Assembly: GCA_006247105.1 (NCBI GenBank)
Contig: CM016927.1
Location: 434,001 to 498,000, forward strand
Direction: 5' to 3'
Source: Giardia muris
Taxonomy: Eukaryota > Fornicata > Diplomonadida > Hexamitidae
Length of the DNA: 64,000 nt
Part shown: in pieces, positions 60,932-64,000 of the stretch
How the letters are laid out: every line of letters starts with the position of its first letter
Numbering within the stretch: the stretch's first letter is position 1
Translations under genes and position numbers: made by a program
The notes under the pieces: model-generated
Told to the model about the DNA's origin: nothing
Databases searched by the model: none
The model's input: only the letters and a program-made list of their open reading frames with translations

Positions 60932-62698
60932 CTATAGCCTGTCGAATAGGCCTAGCGTCGGGATTTCCAGGGAGAATGTCAAGTCCCGCTCGTCTGGCTG
61001 TGTCTGGGCGAGCGTATCATGAATCTGTCCGAGGGGCAACTCTAGAAGCTCCCTTGCATCCGTCCCCACTGTATTGAGAATGTCCGTGTAGAAGAGAGCC
61101 TGTTGAGAGACGAGGGGCTGGAAGGCCACGTTGCCATACTCCTGGAGAAGCTCTCTAAGAAATGCCTCGCGAGCCTGGCGCTCCTTCTCGGCAGGAGCTG
61201 AAAGAAAGGCGCGGTATGCGGAGACTATCAGCATGAGCTGAAGGCTCGTCGTAGCGTTCTTCTGACGGCGGTATACACGGAGCGGGACCATGACATCAGG
61301 GATCAGAGTGAGGTCTCTTGTGACGAGGTCGATGTGGGCTATCTGGGCGTCTGGTGACTCCATCGTGTCCACAACGCGCAGAAGGTCCTTCAGCTCGCTT
61401 CGGAGGTCGAGGGGATATCGGTACATGAGCCTGTGATACACAATGAGGACCTCCTCGAGGAGCGCCCGAGGAACGTCTCGCTCGACGGGATGTTCTCGAT
61501 GCCGGAAGTTATTCGAGCTGGAGAGGAGGATGAAGCGGAGAGCATTAAGAACACGTTCCGTCTGGCTGCTCAGACGGATCGCAACCTTCCCGAGCGTCGA
61601 CACGCAAGCCCGCGCGATTTCCGGATCGGGCTCGGACAGGGAGAAGTTTGCAAGCTCCTTGAGGACATATGTCGCGTTTGAATCGTGGGTTGCGAAGATG
61701 ATGATATTCAGCTTTAGGAGCTTGACCTGGCTTTGGTCTGTGTAGCATGGAAGAAGATGCTCCAGCTCCTTGAGGAGGAGAGATGGGTATCGCTGGATCA
61801 GGGTTGGGAGGGCAGAGAGGGTGGCGTATTGTACGCTGTCGTTCTCGGAACATGCAAGCGAAATGATGATCGGAACGAGGCGCCGCATCAGCCGCTTGTG
61901 CATTCGCTTATCGGCCAGGGCCCCAATGTAACTGACCAGGATCCGGAGTGCCTGGAGCATCAGGGCGCTGTTCGTGCTCTGGACGGTGTAGAAGAGATGC
62001 TCTATCGCACACATTGTCTCCTCGCCCGCTTGGGGCTTGTATGACTCATAAATCTGAAGGACCGAGAGCGCAACCCATTCTGACAGGCCGTTGAGCCCCT
62101 TGAGAATGCGAGTCCGCAGCTTGCTGTCGAAATAGCCCTCATGGGGATTGAGCCCTCTGGCAGTTAGGACGTCACAGAGCGCAGAGGCGGCTGCTGCAAC
62201 GACGGTGAGCTGGGGATCAGTCAGGTACCGCCTGAGGGTTTCCAAAAGCATCTCCTCATCCTCCTTCTCGAGGCTTCGGTGGTCGAGTAGGATACGGCCG
62301 AAGATGGTCGCAAGCGTCGTGCGTACTTCTGCACACTCGTCTCCAACAAGTGAAGTGAGGGCCGGAAGGGTGTGCTGTACCAGCTGGTCCGTCGAGAGCT
62401 GGCCCAGAAGTTTGATGGCGTTGATCCGAGTCGGCGAAGGACCCGACGCGTCACGCCGAAGAGTGTTGATTGCTAGCTGCGAAATCGTGGGGAAAGCACC
62501 TCCATACTGCAGGAGGAACAGCTCCACAAGGCGTCGCACCTCGGAATCCTTGACGGGAAGAAGCTTCACGACCTCGGGCAGTATGAGCTCCACGTCGGTG
62601 GCCTCGAGCTCCAGCGTTAGTGCCTTTGTCAGAGCCTTCCGCCTGGCATCGTCACCCTTGTGAAGCTGCTCGAGAAGCTGGTCGGGCAGCTTCGACAT
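60932..62698 (-). CDS. Beta-type adaptin (clathrin adaptor large subunit), short form
   Basis: Beta-adaptins are large chain subunits of AP complexes that link cargo and clathrin. The 588-aa product is an alpha-solenoid with the expected trunk pattern: LELEATDVELILPEVVKLLPVKDSEVRRLVELFLLQYGG near the start, INTLRRDASGPSPTRINAIKLLGQL, VRTTLATIFGRIL, and the diagnostic LPCYTDQSQVKLLKLNIIIF, LKELANFSLSEPDPEIARACVSTLGKVAIRL. It ends with the trunk. The hinge and appendage (ear) of AP-1/2 beta chains are missing, and no clathrin-box is seen. Beta fits better than gamma or COPI trunks because of the VKLLKL/ARACVSTLGKVA segment. Start: only Met upstream of the trunk. Confidence 0.8.
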   Translation of the reverse strand: MSKLPDQLLEQLHKGDDARRKALTKALTLELEATDVELILPEVVKLLPVKDSEVRRLVELFLLQYGGAFPTISQLAINTLRRDASGPSPTRINAIKLLGQLSTDQLVQHTLPALTSLVGDECAEVRTTLATIFGRILLDHRSLEKEDEEMLLETLRRYLTDPQLTVVAAAASALCDVLTARGLNPHEGYFDSKLRTRILKGLNGLSEWVALSVLQIYESYKPQAGEETMCAIEHLFYTVQSTNSALMLQALRILVSYIGALADKRMHKRLMRRLVPIIISLACSENDSVQYATLSALPTLIQRYPSLLLKELEHLLPCYTDQSQVKLLKLNIIIFATHDSNATYVLKELANFSLSEPDPEIARACVSTLGKVAIRLSSQTERVLNALRFILLSSSNNFRHREHPVERDVPRALLEEVLIVYHRLMYRYPLDLRSELKDLLRVVDTMESPDAQIAHIDLVTRDLTLIPDVMVPLRVYRRQKNATTSLQLMLIVSAYRAFLSAPAEKERQAREAFLRELLQEYGNVAFQPLVSQQALFYTDILNTVGTDARELLELPLGQIHDTLAQTQPDERDLTFSLEIPTLGLFDRL

Positions 62699-62723
62699 GG
62701 CTCGTTTTAAAAGAGGCCGTTGG

Positions 62724-63572
62724 TCATGGGTGAGAGCGCAAGCGGTCTCTCCACGGTAGAGGCACGCATGATCTGGACGAGCGATAAGCAGTACAAACTT
62801 CCTGCACCCAATAAGTCAGCACTCCTAGAACACAACCACCGTCAGAAGAGAGGAGGACGTTCCCCGGCTTCAGGTCTCTGTGGACGAGCCCCCTCTCGTG
62901 GAGGTAGGCAAGACCGCTCGCCATCTCCTGAAGGCATCTCCACACCTCATCGTCCCTGAAGGGCTCTCCCCTCCCCCCGCGCCCCCGGACCTCGTCGAGG
63001 AGCGTCCCGGAGCACCAGTCCATCACGAGGTAGGCGGTCCCGTTGTCCGGGTCGTCGTGCACCCGGTGGTAGCGGAGGACGTGGGAGTGCTCGAGGGAGG
63101 GGATGGTCCCCATCTCCCTTCGGAGGGAGTCGACGATCGTCCTCTCCATCTCCTCGTACTCGACGACCTTCAGGGCGCAGTTCCCGTGCTCCTCGGACCA
63201 GGCGGAGAAGACGGTCCCGAAGGCCCCCCTTCCGAGCCTCCCCGTAAGCTGGAAGGACGAGAGCTCATCGGGAAGGTCGGGGAGGTGGACCTTCTTTCTG
63301 AGGAGGGGCGTGATCCTCCTCCTCTCCCCGTCGGGAAGGCCGTTGGCGACGTCCTCTGCCGTCCTGCCCTCCCCGTCCTTCAGGTCCCTCTCCAGGAGAA
63401 GGAGGCCGACGCACTCCTCGTGTCCTCTCCCCACTGCATGCATCAGGGCCGTCCATCCCCTCCCGTCCTGAAGGCGGGCCTCGAGGGGTCGAAGGAGGCG
63501 GACGACCTCGGTCTGGCCTCGGGAGGCGGCGTGCATCAGGGCCGTCATGCCTGAGGGGTTCGGCTTGGTCAA
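62724..63572 (-). pseudogene. Truncated ankyrin-kinase (NEK-type) gene
   Basis: Two ankyrin-type repeats come first (GMTALMHAASRGQTEVVRLLRPLE, GWTALMHAVGRGHEECVGLLLLE). A kinase domain follows with intact early motifs: GRGAFGTVF glycine loop, CALKVV lysine, and YLHERGLVHRDLKPGNVLL catalytic loop. Right after LLSSDGG the frame leaves the kinase pattern (no DFG, activation loop or C-lobe) and stops 25 bp from the adaptin start. The 5' end is also damaged: the frame extends upstream without any ATG until a stop near 63684, and the first in-frame ATG (63548) is within the repeat. Kinase lost in the C-lobe, start lost upstream: a pseudogene or rearranged fragment. Most Giardia NEKs place the kinase before the ankyrin repeats, so this order is also unusual. 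Confidence 0.8.
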
Positions 63573-63577
63573 GGAGT

Positions 63578-64000
63578 CTTTCAGCCATAGCTGGTGCAGT
63601 ACTCGGGACGATTGACCGCTCCTCCGGGAGGGCAGTACCGGAGATCGACGTCCTCGAGGGCTCGGTGGAGGTGAAGGCTCGAGCTACGGGAGAGTGCGAG
63701 GCAAACTCAAAGTTCACCATCCCGGGGGTTGAGGGAGAGTTCTGCAAGAAGTGCAGTGACACGAGTCAGGCCCCGATCGATGGGGTGTGTGGGACTCCAG
63801 ATGCAAATACGGACCACTGCACTGTCTCGGATGGGGCCTGCACGGACTGCAAGAGTGGAAGTGCTTCTACCACCCATTTCCTGTTCAACGGGGGCTGTTA
63901 TGACCAGACACAGGAGCCTGGGAGTAAGCTCTGCCAGACGGCTGCCAGTGGTGCTTGTACTGCGGCGGCCACGGATGCCATCACCTTTGTCAATGGAGGT
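63578..64000 (+). pseudogene. Variant-surface-protein-like cysteine-rich fragment, open to window end
   Basis: In one plus-strand frame (codons starting at 63578, 63581, ...) the sequence reads a hydrophobic start, LSAIAGAVLGT, then TGECEANSKFTIPGVEGEFCKKCS. A typical VSP body follows, with CxxC motifs (CKKC, CTDC), frequent Cys-Gly and Ala/Thr/Ser-rich spacers, to the last base. The hydrophobic stretch looks like the end of a signal peptide, but no ATG is in frame upstream; the reading runs back into the antisense of the ankyrin-kinase gene. It is therefore either a fragment cut at the junction near 63.57 kb or a copy with a start outside the visible pattern. Whether it continues to a CRGKA-type tail is beyond the window. 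Confidence 0.7.

Noticed and set aside
62880..63554. 224-codon plus-strand frame opposite the ankyrin-kinase fragment
   Set aside because: The minus strand carries clear kinase and ankyrin motifs; this is its shadow.
1..64000. tRNA, rRNA, CRISPR arrays, transposons and spliceosomal introns
   Set aside because: Reading the spacers by eye I found no cloverleaf, repeat array, transposase or broken frame needing an intron. Covariance-model searches would be needed to exclude small RNAs fully.

Overview
The window looks like one chromosome segment of a Giardia-like diplomonad. All genes read as single uninterrupted exons with the standard code and are packed almost end to end. AGTRAA-type polyadenylation signals sit on or just after several stop codons, and short A/T-rich tracts lie directly before many start codons. 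The families also fit: an ankyrin/kinase gene, two 'protein 21.1'-like ankyrin/coiled-coil genes, an axonemal dynein, and a cysteine-rich CxxC variant-surface-protein (VSP) fragment at the right edge. Base composition is well above 50% G+C, which suggests a Giardia muris-like genome rather than G. intestinalis. The species is an inference; no ribosomal or marker gene is present to fix it.

Layout. 1-6674: 3' part of an outer-arm (gamma-like) axonemal dynein heavy chain. 6.7-10.7 kb: three unrecognised or coiled-coil proteins. 10.7-11.7 kb: an Mcm10-like replication factor. 11.7-16.2 kb: a Trs85/TRAPPC8-like trafficking protein. 16.3-23.9 kb: cytoskeleton-flavoured proteins, including a CCDC57-like coiled coil. 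24.0-29.8 kb lies in a strikingly G+C-rich block and holds a Bub2-like TBC GAP, a membrane nucleotidyl cyclase, a nuclear nucleoplasmin-fold FKBP, a minimal Kri1 ribosome-biogenesis factor and the pseudouridine synthase Pus10. 29.8-32.3 kb: two unrecognised proteins, followed by the only gene-free stretch over 300 bp. 32.7-36.4 kb: a CSB/Rad26-like SNF2 ATPase and two small unknowns. 36.4-45.3 kb: IFT70, an RPxSA-containing unknown, valyl-tRNA synthetase and a Ppn1-like metallophosphoesterase. 45.3-54.0 kb: a same-strand run of two tandem ankyrin-coiled-coil-ankyrin paralogues and a zinc-finger pseudokinase. 54.1-62.7 kb: a RAPTOR homologue and a beta-type adaptin. 62.7-64 kb: a truncated ankyrin-kinase gene back to back with a VSP fragment that has no start codon.

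How the genes relate. There are no operons, but flagellar or cytoskeletal genes recur: dynein, IFT70, the CCDC57-like protein and several coiled coils. The other genes are housekeeping: translation (ValRS, Pus10, Kri1), replication and repair (Mcm10-like, CSB-like), membrane traffic (TRAPP, adaptin) and growth signalling (RAPTOR). Neighbouring genes commonly share stop codons, overlap at their 3' ends by 4 to 102 bp, or diverge from spacers of 6 to 24 bp. The right end (62.7-64 kb) looks like a rearranged VSP-type region.
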